From Wuchereria bancrofti (lineage: Eukaryota > Nematoda > Chromadorea > Rhabditida > Onchocercidae), in NCBI GenBank assembly GCA_005281725.1, contig SSBO01000003.1, positions 9,385,667-9,449,666 on the forward strand: a stretch of 64,000 nt of DNA, in the 5' to 3' direction. The notes under the pieces were generated by a model. The model searched no databases. It saw only the letters and a program-made list of their open reading frames with translations, and was not told where the DNA came from. Of the stretch, positions 25,501-38,600 are shown in pieces (position 1 is the stretch's first letter; each line of letters opens with the position of its first letter). A program made the position numbers and the translations under genes.

Positions 25501-28500
25501 TCAACTTGGTGAAGGTGGTCGTTCTCAACATGAAATGCAAAAAATGATTCGACGATTGGAAATTGAAAAAGAAGAATTACAACATGCTCTTGATGAAGCA
25601 GAAGGTAAATTGAAATATGAATTATTTAGAAAAAACAAAAAAAAAAAAAGGAATTATATAAACTTATTATCAAAATGCATGTGATTATTTTTTTAAAGAT
25701 AGTTTATTATTTAGAAAAAAAGTAATTGAATAAAAGAATGTAATATTTTATAAACTTATTATCAAATGCACACGACTATTTTTTATGATTATTTTTTTAA
25801 GGCAAATATATGAATTATTTATAAAAAAAAAATAAAGGAATAAAAAGAGAATAAAATTGTACGAACTTATTATCAAATGCATATGATTATTTTTTTTAAG
25901 GTAGATGTATGATTTTGAAAAAAAATAAAAGAATAAAAAGAATGTAAAATTATATAAACTTATTATCAAATGCATATGATTACTTTTGAAAGGTAGTTTA
26001 TTTGAATTATTTAGAAAAAAAATAATTGAATAAAACAATGTAATATTTATATAAACTTATTATCAAAATGCATATGACTATTTTTTATGATTATTTTTTT
26101 AAGGCAAATATATGAATTATTTATAAAAAAATAAAAGAATAAAAAGAAAATAAAATTATATAAACTTATTATCAGATGCATATTATTATTATTAGTATTA
26201 GTGTTATTACTATCATTATTATTAGTATTATTGCTATTATTACTACTATTATTATTATCATTATTAGTATTATTACCATTATTATTACTATTATTTTCTA
26301 GGAGTATTAGAAGCAGAAGAAAGTAAAGTAATTATTATTATTAGTGTTATTACTATCATTATTATTAGTATTATTGCTATTATTATTACTACTATTATTA
26401 TTATCATTATTATTACTACTATTATTATTTTCTAGGAGCATTAGAAGCAGAAGAAAGTAAAGTAATGCGAGCACAAGTGGAAGTATCACAAATACGTTCT
26501 GAAATTGAGAAGCGATTACAAGAGAAGGAAGAAGATTTTGAAAATACTCGACGAAATCATCAACGTGCATTAGAATCAATGCAAGCATCATTAGAAGCTG
26601 AATCAAAGAGTAAAAATGAACTTTTACGTGTAAAGAAAAAGCTTGAATCAGATATTAATGAGCTTGAAATTGCTCTTGATCATGCTAATAAAGCAAATGC
26701 TGATGCACAAAAAAATTTGAAACGATGCACAGAACAAATTCGTGAAATTCAATTACAGGTTTGTTTAATTTTAATTTTTAAAAATTATTAGATGACAGAA
26801 TATATAATTTTTGAAATGAAAATTATGATAATAAAAAGTTATTATCATTTAATTAATTACAAATTCAATTTCATTAAAATGTCAAATAATATTGCCATTT
26901 GTAATTTTATTGATGATAAAGTTTTTGCAAAATGATTTTATAAAATTGAATTACTTCCGATGACAAAATATCATTTTACTGATGATGAAATTTTTGCGAA
27001 TGATTTTATAGTTGAACTATTTTTGATAATTAAATTTCAAAAAAAAATTTTGTTTTTATATATTTTCGATATATTTTCAATTTTTTTAAGAAAATAAATA
27101 AATTTAGTTTCAGACATTTCTTTTTCTTTTTATAGCAGTAAATTAGAATTTAAAAAAAAAAGTTAAAATTAAATTTGATATTAGTAATTTTGATTGATAG
27201 ATCGAAGAAGAACAACGACAACGTGACGAGATGAAACAGCATTATTATACAGCGGAAAAACGTGCGCAAATTTTGGAAGCTGAAAAGGATGAAATTAGCC
27301 AAGCGCTAGAACAAGCGGAACGAGCACGTAAACAAGCAGAATTAGACGCAAGTGAAAGCCGTGATCAAGCTAATGAGTTAAATATGCAAGTTAGCAATCT
27401 TGGTGCAGCAAAGAGGAAAGCTGAGGGAGAACTACAGGTAAGTTATTCATTACCAGAAATAATTTTGTGCAATTAATTAATTAATTAATTGAATGGCTTA
27501 ATGTTAGTCATTAATTACTTTTATTAATTCTGAAATTTATACTTAAGAAAGTTCAATTGCAAAGAAAAAAGTTAGGAACAATTGTTTTTCAATTTTTGTA
27601 AATGATATGTTTGCAATTAATTAATTAGCTGGATAATTTAATAATTAGTCATTTAATTACTTCTATTTATACTCTAAGAAGTTCAACTGCAAAAACAAAA
27701 AACTTAGGTTCAACTGTTTTTCAGTTTTTATAAATCATAAGTTCTATGCAATTTATTAAGCAATTAATTGAATGACTTAATAATTAATCATTTAATTACT
27801 TTTATTAATTCTAAAATTTATGCTTAAAAAAATCTTTTAAAGTTCAATTGCAAAAAAAAAAAAAATTAGGATCAATCCTTTTTCAATTTTTGTAAATGGG
27901 TGGTGTTAATCAATAATAAATAATATCTTTAGGATAGCAAAGAAATAAATAGAATTTAAGTGTAAAAATTGAAATTTTTTTCTTTTAAAATTTTGATTTT
28001 TAAATTGAAAAAAAAAAAATTTTTTTTTAAGGCTATTCATGCAGACATGGATGAAACGTTGAATGAATTTCGAGCTTCAGAAGAACGAAGTAAAAGAGCA
28101 ATCGCTGATGTTGAAAGGCTTGCAGAAGAATATCGACAAGAGCAAGAACATGGCTTACATATTGATAGAATGAGAAAAGGCCTTGAGGCACAAATTAAAG
28201 ATATGCAGGTAAACTTTTACTTTTCTTTTTCTCTCTCTCCCTTTCTCTTTCTCTCTCTCTCAAAATGTTTCTGAATAAAAAAAAGTTTGATTAAAATTTA
28301 AATTGTTTTATTGTTTTCATAGCATTGAAATTTTTTTCTCGCTCTCCCTCTCTCTTTCTCTCTCCCTCAAAATGTTTCTGAATAAAAAAAAGTTTGATTA
28401 GAATTTAAATTGTTTTATTGTTTTCATAGTATTGAAATTTTTTTCTCTCTCTCCCTTTCTCTCTCTGTCTCTCAAAATGTTTCTGAATAAAAAAAAGTCT

Positions 28501-30524
28501 GATTAAAATTTAAGTTGTTTTATTGTTTTCACGGAGAGTTATTATTTTAATTTAAATTTCCTTCTTCCATTCAGCTTTTTTTTATAAACAGTTCATGCAT
28601 ATTTTTTCTTTTTTTCTCCTGAAATGTTTGCGAAAAAAATCTAATTAAAATTTTAATTATTAATTTAAAAAGTTAAGTTAAAGTTAACATTATTTATTTT
28701 TTAAATATGAATTGGTTTAATACGGATATGTTTTAAATAATATAAATTTTATATGATAACTATTATAAATTGATAAGGATGATTTAGCATAGTGACCTGC
28801 ATCCCATATTTATGTTATCATCAAGATTTTCTTATATTGTTTTGCAGTTAGAAATTTTAAATTAAACTTATATTAGAATTTTAATACTAGTTCATATTAA
28901 AATTTTAGAAATCGACTCATATCAAATTTTAACAACCAACTCATATCGAAATTTTAAAAATTAACTCGTACAAATTTTAACAACCAACTCGTATTTAAAT
29001 TTTAGAAATCGACTCATATAGAATTTTAACAATCAATCCATATTAAAATTTTAAAAATTAGCTCATAATAAAATTTTAAATAAAAGTTTTTTTTTTTTTT
29101 TTGTTTAGGGGCAATTGGAAGAAGCAGAACAAGCAGCACTAAAAGGTGGTAAAAAAGTGATTGCTAAATTGGAACAACGTATTCATGATCTCGAAGCTGA
29201 ACTTGATGGTGAACAACATCGTTATCAAGAAGCAAATAAAAATGTTGCTAAATCAGACAGGCGAGTACGAGAATTACAATTTCAAGTGGACGAAGATAAG
29301 AAAAATTATGAACGATTGCAAGATCTTGTTGATAAACTTCAAAGTAAAATTAAAACACAAAAGAAGCAATTAGAAGATGCTGTAAGTTTTTTTTTTTTCA
29401 AATATTTAATTTGAATTTTGTAAATGAATCATGCATAGAAATAAGAAAAATTTAAAGGAATAAATAAAAATATCAAAAATAATAGTTGTAAGATTTTTTT
29501 TTGTATTAATAAATTTATTAATTTAGATAAATATTTTAGACAATTATTTAAAAAAAAAGTAATTCAAATATCTTTAAAATTTGCTATTTGATGTTTACAT
29601 GTAGTATTTGAATTTTGATAAGTTAGAAATTAAATTGTTCATTAATAGAGAATAATTAGCATTCCTAGTAATAATGATATAAGTATGTTGAAATGATAAG
29701 AGAGGCTTTTCAATCATATATTACTATTCAACTGATAATATTTACTGATAAGGAATGAATCATTCAACAAAAGTGTAAAAGGTGAATGTCTGAGCATTCA
29801 TTTCATTAATTTTTAACACTCAATTACTATAATAAAAATTCTTATTTAAGTAATAAATATTGCCAGGATAAATTCTTTACTTCATCCTTATCAATTATCA
29901 TTTATCATTTACTTATTGTAATCATAAATCTCTCTAATAATTCGAGTAAATATGAGCAAATATGTTAGCATTTCACGTCCAGTCTTCAATGATAAGGATC
30001 AAAACAATTACTTACGACGATTTTCCTTTTTATTTATCAAAGAATATCTACGTTATATCTGCGTACGTGAAATAGTACCTCACGTGACAGGTTTACGTAA
30101 AATAGGCAATTTCCATCAAACGCTTTTCCTTTTTCCCCCTTTTCCTTTTCTGCCTTTTAAGATACCTTCACATAAATAAATATAATTAAATTAACAAGTG
30201 GAAATGATATGAATCCACTGATTAAATTAATAAATTGAAATGATATCAAATTAATTAATTAAACTAATAAATTGAAATGTTATGAATTGATTAATTTATC
30301 ATTTACAGGAAGAGCTTGCAAATACAAATTTGCAAAAATATCGACAAATTCAACATCAATTGGAAGATGCTGAAGAGCGTGCTGATAATGCGGAAAATTC
30401 CGTCACAAAAATGCGCTCAATGAGCCGGACAGCAATGTCAGTTGGACCGGGTACCGGTTTACAAGCAACTCGTTCCGCTACCGTACTCCGTTCACCATCT
30501 CGTAATCGTATTTCCGACTATTAG
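13796..30524 (+). CDS. unc-54: Muscle myosin heavy chain (class II), UNC-54 type, complete
   Basis: Sixteen coding exons join without a frame break: 13796-13858, 15800-15928, 16474-16614, 16915-17139, 17514-17760, 18952-19565, 20136-20640, 21481-21727, 22203-22833, 23099-24691, 25313-25604, 26436-26758, 27201-27437, 28032-28208, 29109-29381 and 30309-30524 (stop TAG). The product is 1970 residues, close to the nematode UNC-54 length of about 1960. It is the ATP-driven motor and rod of body-wall muscle thick filaments. The N-terminus ([16 protein letters not shown]) and the tail ([13 protein letters not shown]) are closer to UNC-54 as I remember it than to MYO-3, MYO-1 or MYO-2. All introns are GT-AG. 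This has many more introns than C. elegans unc-54. The neighbour at 31231 is convergent. Paralogue assignment is from memory; the family assignment is certain. Confidence 0.96.
13859..15799 (+). other. Myosin intron 1 with nuclear-receptor-like and GATA-like sites
   Basis: A 1.94 kb intron. It contains a run of TTATACTTATATATAC-type repeats at 14633-14830. Near its 3' end, 15617-15655 holds TTGACCTTGA and CAAAGGTCA on opposite strands, followed at 15687-15736 by four CTGATAA elements. First introns of nematode muscle genes often hold enhancers, so this is a candidate regulatory region by inference only. Confidence 0.4.
18585..18940. repeat. Pyrimidine-rich VNTR in myosin intron 5
   Basis: Units of roughly 45-60 bases built from TCCTTCTTTATTAATTTTAA and AATTATTTTTCAATTATTAC, about seven imperfect copies, running up to the acceptor of exon 6 (18952). 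It could act as an extended polypyrimidine tract. Confidence 0.8.
20641..20900. repeat. Tandem duplication at the start of myosin intron 7, copying the donor site
   Basis: The first 101 bases of intron 7 (20641-20741) are repeated from 20742 with one or two changes, including the GTATTT donor itself. Partial third copies follow (GAAAAAGAAATAACGATTAA to about 20900). Use of the second donor would read TAA at 20646-20648, so only the first gives a full-length protein. Confidence 0.85.
22588..30524 (+). CDS. unc-54: Coiled-coil rod of the myosin heavy chain (exons 9-16)
   Basis: Residues 853-1970. The sequence is continuous heptad-rich coiled coil dense in Glu, Lys, Gln and Leu, with no helix-breaking proline until the non-helical tail after about 1940. 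Exon 10 (23099-24691) alone encodes 531 residues; the remainder is split over six smaller exons. The tail after the last heptads is Ser/Arg-rich ([15 protein letters not shown], then [10 protein letters not shown]), as in nematode muscle myosins, where it is known to influence filament assembly and phosphorylation. No frameshift or internal stop occurs in the joined exons. Confidence 0.94.
24959..25056. other. GC-richer, structured island in myosin intron 10
   Basis: This stretch of about 100 bases stands out from AT-rich intron. TTGTTCC at its start pairs with GGAACAA about 45 bases later, and ACCCTTCTGGGT forms a small hairpin. GGGTCGATCC resembles a pol III B box, but no A box or cloverleaf was found. 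It may be an intronic structured RNA or a repeat remnant. Confidence 0.35.
25605..26190. repeat. Tandem repeats of about 92-112 bases in myosin intron 11
   Basis: AACTTATTATCAAATGCATA recurs near 25660, 25752, 25864, 25957, 26055 and 26162, each followed by a T-run, AAGG and a stretch ending in A-runs and GAATAAAA. There are about six drifting copies. Confidence 0.8.
26195..26464. repeat. Tandem duplication across the intron 11 / exon 12 boundary
   Basis: Two copies of about 134 bases (26195-26330 and 26331-26464), each an ATT/ATC/ACT microsatellite followed by TTTTCTAGGAG and the first 29 coding bases of exon 12. Copies differ at several positions (GAGTATT against GAGCATT). Splicing at the upstream acceptor (26302) would shift frame and meet TAG at 26433-26435. 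The downstream acceptor (26436) gives the intact rod and is taken as the real one. Confidence 0.88.
28225..28530. repeat. Three tandem repeats of about 106 bases in myosin intron 14
   Basis: A CTCTCTCCCTTTCTCTTTCT tract plus CAAAATGTTTCTGAATAAAA recurs with the latter at 28261, 28368 and 28473. The copies begin about 20 bases after the GTAAAC donor. Confidence 0.85.
28885..29080. repeat. Short tandem repeats before myosin exon 15
   Basis: About six imperfect copies of a unit near 32 bases containing AACTCATAT and AAATTTTAA, ending about 25 bases before the exon 15 acceptor. Confidence 0.7.
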
Positions 30525-31016
30525 AGAATTATCCTAATTTTTTTTTTTTTCTTTTACAAAAAAAAGAAAAGAAAAAAAAAAAAGCGAAAATTATTTCTAA
30601 TCATTATTAATTTCATTTTATTTTAATTTTTGTATGCATATAGTTCTTCTCTACTTGAAATGATCACATTTCTTCTTCTTCCTAATATTACTATCACACA
30701 CTGTTTGTTTTCATTTTTTCTTTTTTTTTTTTAACGATGCGACAAAATAGAATTATTGAAAGAATAAAGAAAAAAAAATGAAGTATTATCTGTGCAATTA
30801 TAATTTTCACTGATAATTTTTACTAATGATATGATAATGTAAACATGTAACATACATATCATTTATTTAAAAATATTCGAGATGTACACTGGTTAATTTC
30901 TTTCGATAGCTAAGATAAAGAAAAAAAAAAAGTGATTATAAAAAAAAAAAAGCATAGCTAATTTTGAATGGAACGAATTTTTTCCTTTTTTTTTATTGTT
31001 TTTTTTTTTTTTGTTT
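30525..31016 (+). terminator. Myosin 3' UTR and polyadenylation signal
   Basis: After the TAG at 30522-30524 there is an AT-rich 3' UTR. A canonical AATAAA lies at 30763-30768, giving a UTR near 260 bases. The convergent minus-strand gene has a possible AATAAA at 31022-31017, so the two 3' ends lie within about 300 bases. Confidence 0.65.
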
Positions 31017-31042
31017 TTTATTAACCCCAACCATAGTAATAC

Positions 31043-32672
31043 AATAGTAATAATAATAGTAATAATGATAATAATAGTAGTAATGATAATAATTATAGTG
31101 TTAAATTATAGATGTAATACAAGTAATAATTTGTTTACAGTATTGACACACATAAAAACAAATTTGTAAATAAGTGAAGATAACAAAATAAAAAAAGGAA
31201 AAATTATTAATTAAATCTATTTTATTAATTTTATTCAGTCCTTGAACGTTTCTGTTCAATAACCAATGATAACGGTGAATGTGGTGATGAAGCTTTTCCG
31301 GAAGTAGCATCACTTAAACCACTTGGACTACAACAATCTACCGGTGAAGTTATCTGAAAAAGTAAACAAAAAAAAAAAAAAAATTAAATAAACAAAGAAG
31401 AAAATTATTAATTTGATGCAATAAAAAGTATTATTTCTATTACTAATTTACAATCAATTAATTTATTTTTATTTTTGCTATTTATTTATTAGTCATTGTA
31501 TTACTTAATTATATAAATGATAAACAATCATTTTAAATTACTATTATTATTATTGTTATTTGATTTTATCATTAATTATTATTATTTATTATTAATTATT
31601 ATTAATTATAATATTTACCGAAAGTGGTAGTACGCCAGTTTGTGCGCGTAATTTTAAGAAGCAATTATGACATCGCGGATGATCAAAACTGCTACTGATA
31701 ATCAAATATTCATGATGACGCTAAAAAAAAAAACAAATATTTCGAATTAGGTCAACCATTTTTTTTTTCTCAAATAATTTAATTAATAAAAAACTGTGAT
31801 ATTTTAATCAAAATATTAACCACAACTTTTTTTTCATTTATTTATTAATTACAGATAAATAAAGTAAAAGATATTTAAGTTAGATGTTTAAGTGATAAAT
31901 TTTGAAAATAAAATAAAATTTAAAAATAAAAAGTTGATAAAAAAAAACACACTGAGCAGAAACAATAAAAAAATGCGGGGTATGAGCAAAAAATTGAACA
32001 TTAGCAAGGCGACATGTTTTAAAATTAATTGAAAAAGAAAACTTTTTGATATCATCAATTTACCCAAAAAAAAAGTTTCTTCTAAATTCTAAAATTTCAA
32101 TTATTTTGAAACAATTTAAGCTTAGCTACTTTTTTCTTCTTTAGGAATTTAATTTCATCGATTATTATCAAGTAATAAGAATAGTAATTTAAATTTGACA
32201 AAGATAATTTTCATGCACTGAAAAATATTTTTAAAGAAAGCAAAATAAATTCTAAAAGGTTAAAAAGTCAAGTTTGCAAAAAAAAAAAAATGCAATATTT
32301 ATTTTTTAATAAATAAGGAATTTAATTATAAGGAATTTAATTTTAATAAATGCAAATCAATTTTATTTGATAATAATAAATGAGTCGAAATTTGCATAAG
32401 ATAATTTTATTTCACATTTATTTTAGCACTAATTTTATACGAAAAATTATCGTTATCAATTTTTTTTTCTTGCAAATTATCGAATTTATTCAAAAAATAT
32501 TTAAGATCAAGAATTAAAAATGAAAGAAAATTTATGTTTAAAAAAAAAAAAAAGACAAATATAAGAAGATATTAGCGTATGTGATATTCGTACAAAAATT
32601 TATTACTAAATTTATTCAAAGTAAACAGAAACAAAAAAAAAGAAAACTCAAATAATATCAAATATAAACAAA
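31043..32672. repeat. 1630-bp direct repeat, copy 1
   Basis: This segment recurs base for base at 32674-34303, with a constant offset of 1631 at every point compared, including long A runs. The copies are separated only by the N at 32673. Exact identity ending at an N points to overlapping contig ends that were placed side by side and not merged. It contains the last two exons of the minus-strand gene. Confidence 0.93.
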
Positions 32673-35600
32673 NAATAGTAATAATAATAGTAATAATGAT
32701 AATAATAGTAGTAATGATAATAATTATAGTGTTAAATTATAGATGTAATACAAGTAATAATTTGTTTACAGTATTGACACACATAAAAACAAATTTGTAA
32801 ATAAGTGAAGATAACAAAATAAAAAAAGGAAAAATTATTAATTAAATCTATTTTATTAATTTTATTCAGTCCTTGAACGTTTCTGTTCAATAACCAATGA
32901 TAACGGTGAATGTGGTGATGAAGCTTTTCCGGAAGTAGCATCACTTAAACCACTTGGACTACAACAATCTACCGGTGAAGTTATCTGAAAAAGTAAACAA
33001 AAAAAAAAAAAAAATTAAATAAACAAAGAAGAAAATTATTAATTTGATGCAATAAAAAGTATTATTTCTATTACTAATTTACAATCAATTAATTTATTTT
33101 TATTTTTGCTATTTATTTATTAGTCATTGTATTACTTAATTATATAAATGATAAACAATCATTTTAAATTACTATTATTATTATTGTTATTTGATTTTAT
33201 CATTAATTATTATTATTTATTATTAATTATTATTAATTATAATATTTACCGAAAGTGGTAGTACGCCAGTTTGTGCGCGTAATTTTAAGAAGCAATTATG
33301 ACATCGCGGATGATCAAAACTGCTACTGATAATCAAATATTCATGATGACGCTAAAAAAAAAAACAAATATTTCGAATTAGGTCAACCATTTTTTTTTTC
33401 TCAAATAATTTAATTAATAAAAAACTGTGATATTTTAATCAAAATATTAACCACAACTTTTTTTTCATTTATTTATTAATTACAGATAAATAAAGTAAAA
33501 GATATTTAAGTTAGATGTTTAAGTGATAAATTTTGAAAATAAAATAAAATTTAAAAATAAAAAGTTGATAAAAAAAAACACACTGAGCAGAAACAATAAA
33601 AAAATGCGGGGTATGAGCAAAAAATTGAACATTAGCAAGGCGACATGTTTTAAAATTAATTGAAAAAGAAAACTTTTTGATATCATCAATTTACCCAAAA
33701 AAAAAGTTTCTTCTAAATTCTAAAATTTCAATTATTTTGAAACAATTTAAGCTTAGCTACTTTTTTCTTCTTTAGGAATTTAATTTCATCGATTATTATC
33801 AAGTAATAAGAATAGTAATTTAAATTTGACAAAGATAATTTTCATGCACTGAAAAATATTTTTAAAGAAAGCAAAATAAATTCTAAAAGGTTAAAAAGTC
33901 AAGTTTGCAAAAAAAAAAAAATGCAATATTTATTTTTTAATAAATAAGGAATTTAATTATAAGGAATTTAATTTTAATAAATGCAAATCAATTTTATTTG
34001 ATAATAATAAATGAGTCGAAATTTGCATAAGATAATTTTATTTCACATTTATTTTAGCACTAATTTTATACGAAAAATTATCGTTATCAATTTTTTTTTC
34101 TTGCAAATTATCGAATTTATTCAAAAAATATTTAAGATCAAGAATTAAAAATGAAAGAAAATTTATGTTTAAAAAAAAAAAAAAGACAAATATAAGAAGA
34201 TATTAGCGTATGTGATATTCGTACAAAAATTTATTACTAAATTTATTCAAAGTAAACAGAAACAAAAAAAAAGAAAACTCAAATAATATCAAATATAAAC
34301 AAAGTTTTAGTATTACTTTGATTACTTATACAGTATTACTAAATGCTTATTTGTATACATTCTTTTATTTATTTTTTTTTTTATTGCTACTTTACAACTT
34401 TTCATACAAAAGCTTAGAATTTAAATCACTCATATTGAATTCTTTCTTTTCTTTCATACTTTATTGAACGAAAAAAAAAAAAAGAAAAAATTATTCCATT
34501 TTAATGAAATAATCATTTTTTTTCTACGATTTTATATACACTATCAAAAAAATATCGATTCCAATAATTAAAATTTAAGTATTTTTTAAATTTATTAATT
34601 TGTTAAAGAAACAAAACAAATAAGCAAATTATTAAATTTGCCAAAAAAAAAATTATTGTTATTATAAATTGAAGTCGATAATGAATTAAATTTTCGAGTA
34701 AATTATTTGTATTTATTTTAATGAAATGGTAGTCATTTTTTATACATACTTAAGAAATATCAATCTCAATAATTAAAATTTAAATAGCCAAAAAATATCT
34801 TGTTTAAATTTATTAATTTACACAAAAAAAGCATATTTTATTGAATAAAAAAAAACCATTAATCGTTCTTTTTATAATTTTATATATACTATTAAGAAAT
34901 AGTAATAAAAAATAATAATTAAAATCCGATAATTCAATAATTAAAACTTAAGTAATCAAAAAGTCATCTTTTTTAAATTTATTAATTTACAAAAAAAAGG
35001 GGACAAAACAAATAAACGAATTATTTAAATACATTAACAAAATTGAAATCGGGAATGAAATTAAATTTCGTATTTCAACTAAATTATTTGTATTAGAAAA
35101 AGCAAATTACCTCACAAAACCGACAAAAATTACTATTTCCCGAGATTTCTCGAGATTCCTCACATTCATCCTTTTTTACACTTCTATCAATTATCATTGG
35201 ATATGTTACATTGCTATTCGTTGGATGATTTAATTGACTATTCGACTCATCACGATATCCACGATTTTTCACTTTAAAAAAAAAAAAATTTTTTTATTTT
35301 TTTTTAAACAAAAAAATGAAACTTTAAAATTTGATATTATTAATATAAAATATAAATATAATTAATCATATATATTGTAATAATATTATTTTTTTATCAT
35401 ATAACAAACTAAAAAAAAAATTTTTTTTTTTCAAATAATTATTTTCAATATAATATAATAAATTTTTTTCCAAAAAAAAAAAAAAAAATCTTACATCCAA
35501 GCCTTTTTTGTTGATTAGATCGAATACGAAGTAATTCATATTCACGTTTTCGTCGACATTGCTCAGATATTGGTGATTGTAATAAATTATCAGTTGATGC

Positions 35601-38600
35601 TTTATAATCTTTCAAACTAAAATTTAACAAAATTTTAAATTTCATATTTAATACACATAAATCGAAAGTTTGAATTTAATAAACTTTAAAGAAAAAAAAA
35701 AAAAGAAACATTTTGTAAATGAAAGATAAACATTCCTACCTAGCAATATTTTTGATAAGTTTTGATTTTTCTAATTCGATATGCTCAATCCAGTTGTGTT
35801 CAGATGCTAATTTTTCATCACAAAGCATGCAAATTGGATTGCCATCTTCATCAGTTTGTAGTTCTAAATATTAATTGATAATAATGATAAGTTTAAAATG
35901 GTGATTATCATTAGGTCATTATTTTTTTTTTTTAGATATACTTTTGATATTTTTTAGATATTTTTTTAAAATATATTTTAGATATACGTCTTAAAATAGA
36001 AATGATAATAAGGCAAGTCATAATGAGCATTTATAATGATTTCAGTGATAACAAATAATAGATGACTATCATTATCATTAGGTCATTATTTTCCTCACCA
36101 ATTAGTGTTATTGATGATAACAATAATAGTAACTTTTTCTCATTATCACTGAGTAACATTAAGTTTATCATTAATAATAATGATTAATCATTAATAATCA
36201 AGTAATCAATAATCATAATTAACAATAATAATCTTTTATCATTAAGTAAACTATAATAACACTTTTTTTAAAAATCATTGAAGCAATTAATTGTTAGATA
36301 ACTATGAAGTGCATGTGATAGTTCAAATGATAATGATAACAATATGTTCATTCCTATTATAATTATCATAATTCTACTCATAATCATTCTTATCACCTTT
36401 CATATACGTCTTAAAATAATTTTTTTTTTATATGTACGTCTTAAAATAGAAATGATAATAAAGCAAGTCATAATGAGCATTTATAATGATTTTAGTGATA
36501 ACAAATAATAGATGACTATCATTATCATCAGGTCATTATTTTTCCTATCAATTAGTGTTATTAATGATTTTAAAAGTTTAAAATGGTGAACTGTCACATA
36601 GCTGATAAATAGGATAACATTAATTGATAATTATCATAATTCTAGTGAAGACATAAAATTTTCATCAAAATTAATTTCTATATATTTAAAAATGTGTCAA
36701 TTCATTTTTTTCATTTTGAATCACAAAAAAGAGTAATACACGCCGTTAAATCACAATAAAGAAAAAAATCAAAAAATAGAACGTTTTTTAATTTTTCAAT
36801 AAAGTTAACAAAAAGTTCACATATTGACGTACGTGTTAACGCTGAGTGACAACACTTTTTTCACTTTTTTAGCTAATAAATTAACCTTCCCAGTTAACCA
36901 AAAATTTCACATATTGACGTACGTGTTAACGCTGAGTGACGAACACTTTTTTCACTTTTTTAGCTAATAAATTAACCTTCCCAGTTAACCAAAAAGTTCA
37001 CATATTGACGTACGTGTTAACGCTGAGTGACGAACACTTTTTTCACTTTTTTAGCTAATAAATTAATCTTCCCAGTTAACTAGAAAGTTCACATATTGAC
37101 GTACGTGTTAACGCTGAGTGACGAACACTTTTTTCACTTTTTTAGCTAATAAATTAACCTTCCCAGTTAACCAAAAATTTCACATATTGACGTACGTGTT
37201 AACGCTGAGTGACGAACACTTTTTTCACTTTTTTAGCTAATAAATTAATCTTCCCAGTTAACCAAAAATTTCACATATTGACGTACGTGTTAACGCTGAG
37301 TGACGAACACTTTTTTCACTTTTTTAGCTAATAAATTAACCTTCCCAGTTAACCAAAAATTTCACAGATTGACGTACGTGTTAACGCTGAGTGACGAACA
37401 TCTTTTTCACCTTTTTTTAGCTAATAAATTAATCTTCCCAGTTAACTAGAAAGTTCACATATTGACGTACGTGTTAACGCTGAGTGACAACACTTTTTTC
37501 ACTTTTTTAGCTAATAAATTAATCTTCCCAGTTAACCAAAAATTTCACATATTGACGTACGTGTTAACGCTGAGTGACGAACACTTTTTTCACTTTTTTA
37601 GCTAATAAATTAACCTTCCCAGTTAACCAAAAATTTCACATATTGACGTACGTGTTAACGCTGAGTGACGAACACTTTTTTCACTTTTTTAGCTAATAAA
37701 TTAATCTTCCCAGTTAACCAAAAATTTCACATATTGACGTACGTGTTAACACTGAGTGACAAACATCTTTTTCACTTTTTTTTAGCTAATAAATTATTCC
37801 CCCCAAAATAAACAATAAACAAATTGATTTTGCGCATAATAAATATGCATTTGCGCCTAATCAATCATAAAAATGACATCAAAAAAATAAGTAATCCTTC
37901 CATTAAAAGTAATCTGTTGTGTATGTATGTATGTTTGTATGTGTGTATGTTTGTATGTGTATGTGTGTATGTTTGTATGTTTGCACACAGTAATCTAATA
38001 TGAAAAGATTTACAATGGCTTTAATGTTTTGGAAATATGAGATAGATGAGTTAGATATATATTTTCCCCGTATGTTAATTTTTACGATTTCCAAATTGAC
38101 GGCAAATCATTGATTACCATTTTTCGAGGTTAATTCATTTTGTATACATAAAATTTATTTTCTAAAGAATTTCATTGCTTTTTTTTTTTTTGATTTTAAC
38201 TTTGAAAGTAAAAAAATATAAAATAAAAATTTTAATTATATTGTTATGCTTAATATATTTTAATTATATGAAAAAATGTTTATAGTTAATATATTTTAAT
38301 TATAAAATAAAAATGTGTAATAGAAAGATTCTTCTAACTTAAAAAAGATTACATAATTTATGAAAAAGAAAAGTTTATAAACTAAACAACTTATAAAATT
38401 TGCTAATATACATAATTAGAAATTAAAAATAATTAATTTAATAGAATTGATTAATCATTTTTAACTGATATGCATTGAATTGGAAAATTTTTTATATTAA
38501 ATTGTACTAAAAATTTTCCTAAACACAGAAGAAAATAATTAGCAAATTTTTAATTGCAGTTAAAGAAAAAAAAAAACGGATTCCGAACATTTTGTTTCTT

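Noticed and set aside
26302..26330. Extra mini-exon or alternative start of exon 12
   Set aside because: Splicing there gives a frameshift and a stop at 26433; the copy is explained by tandem duplication.
36810..37797. CRISPR-like array
   Set aside because: There are no unique spacers; the full 91-base unit repeats, the host is eukaryotic, and it lies in an intron.
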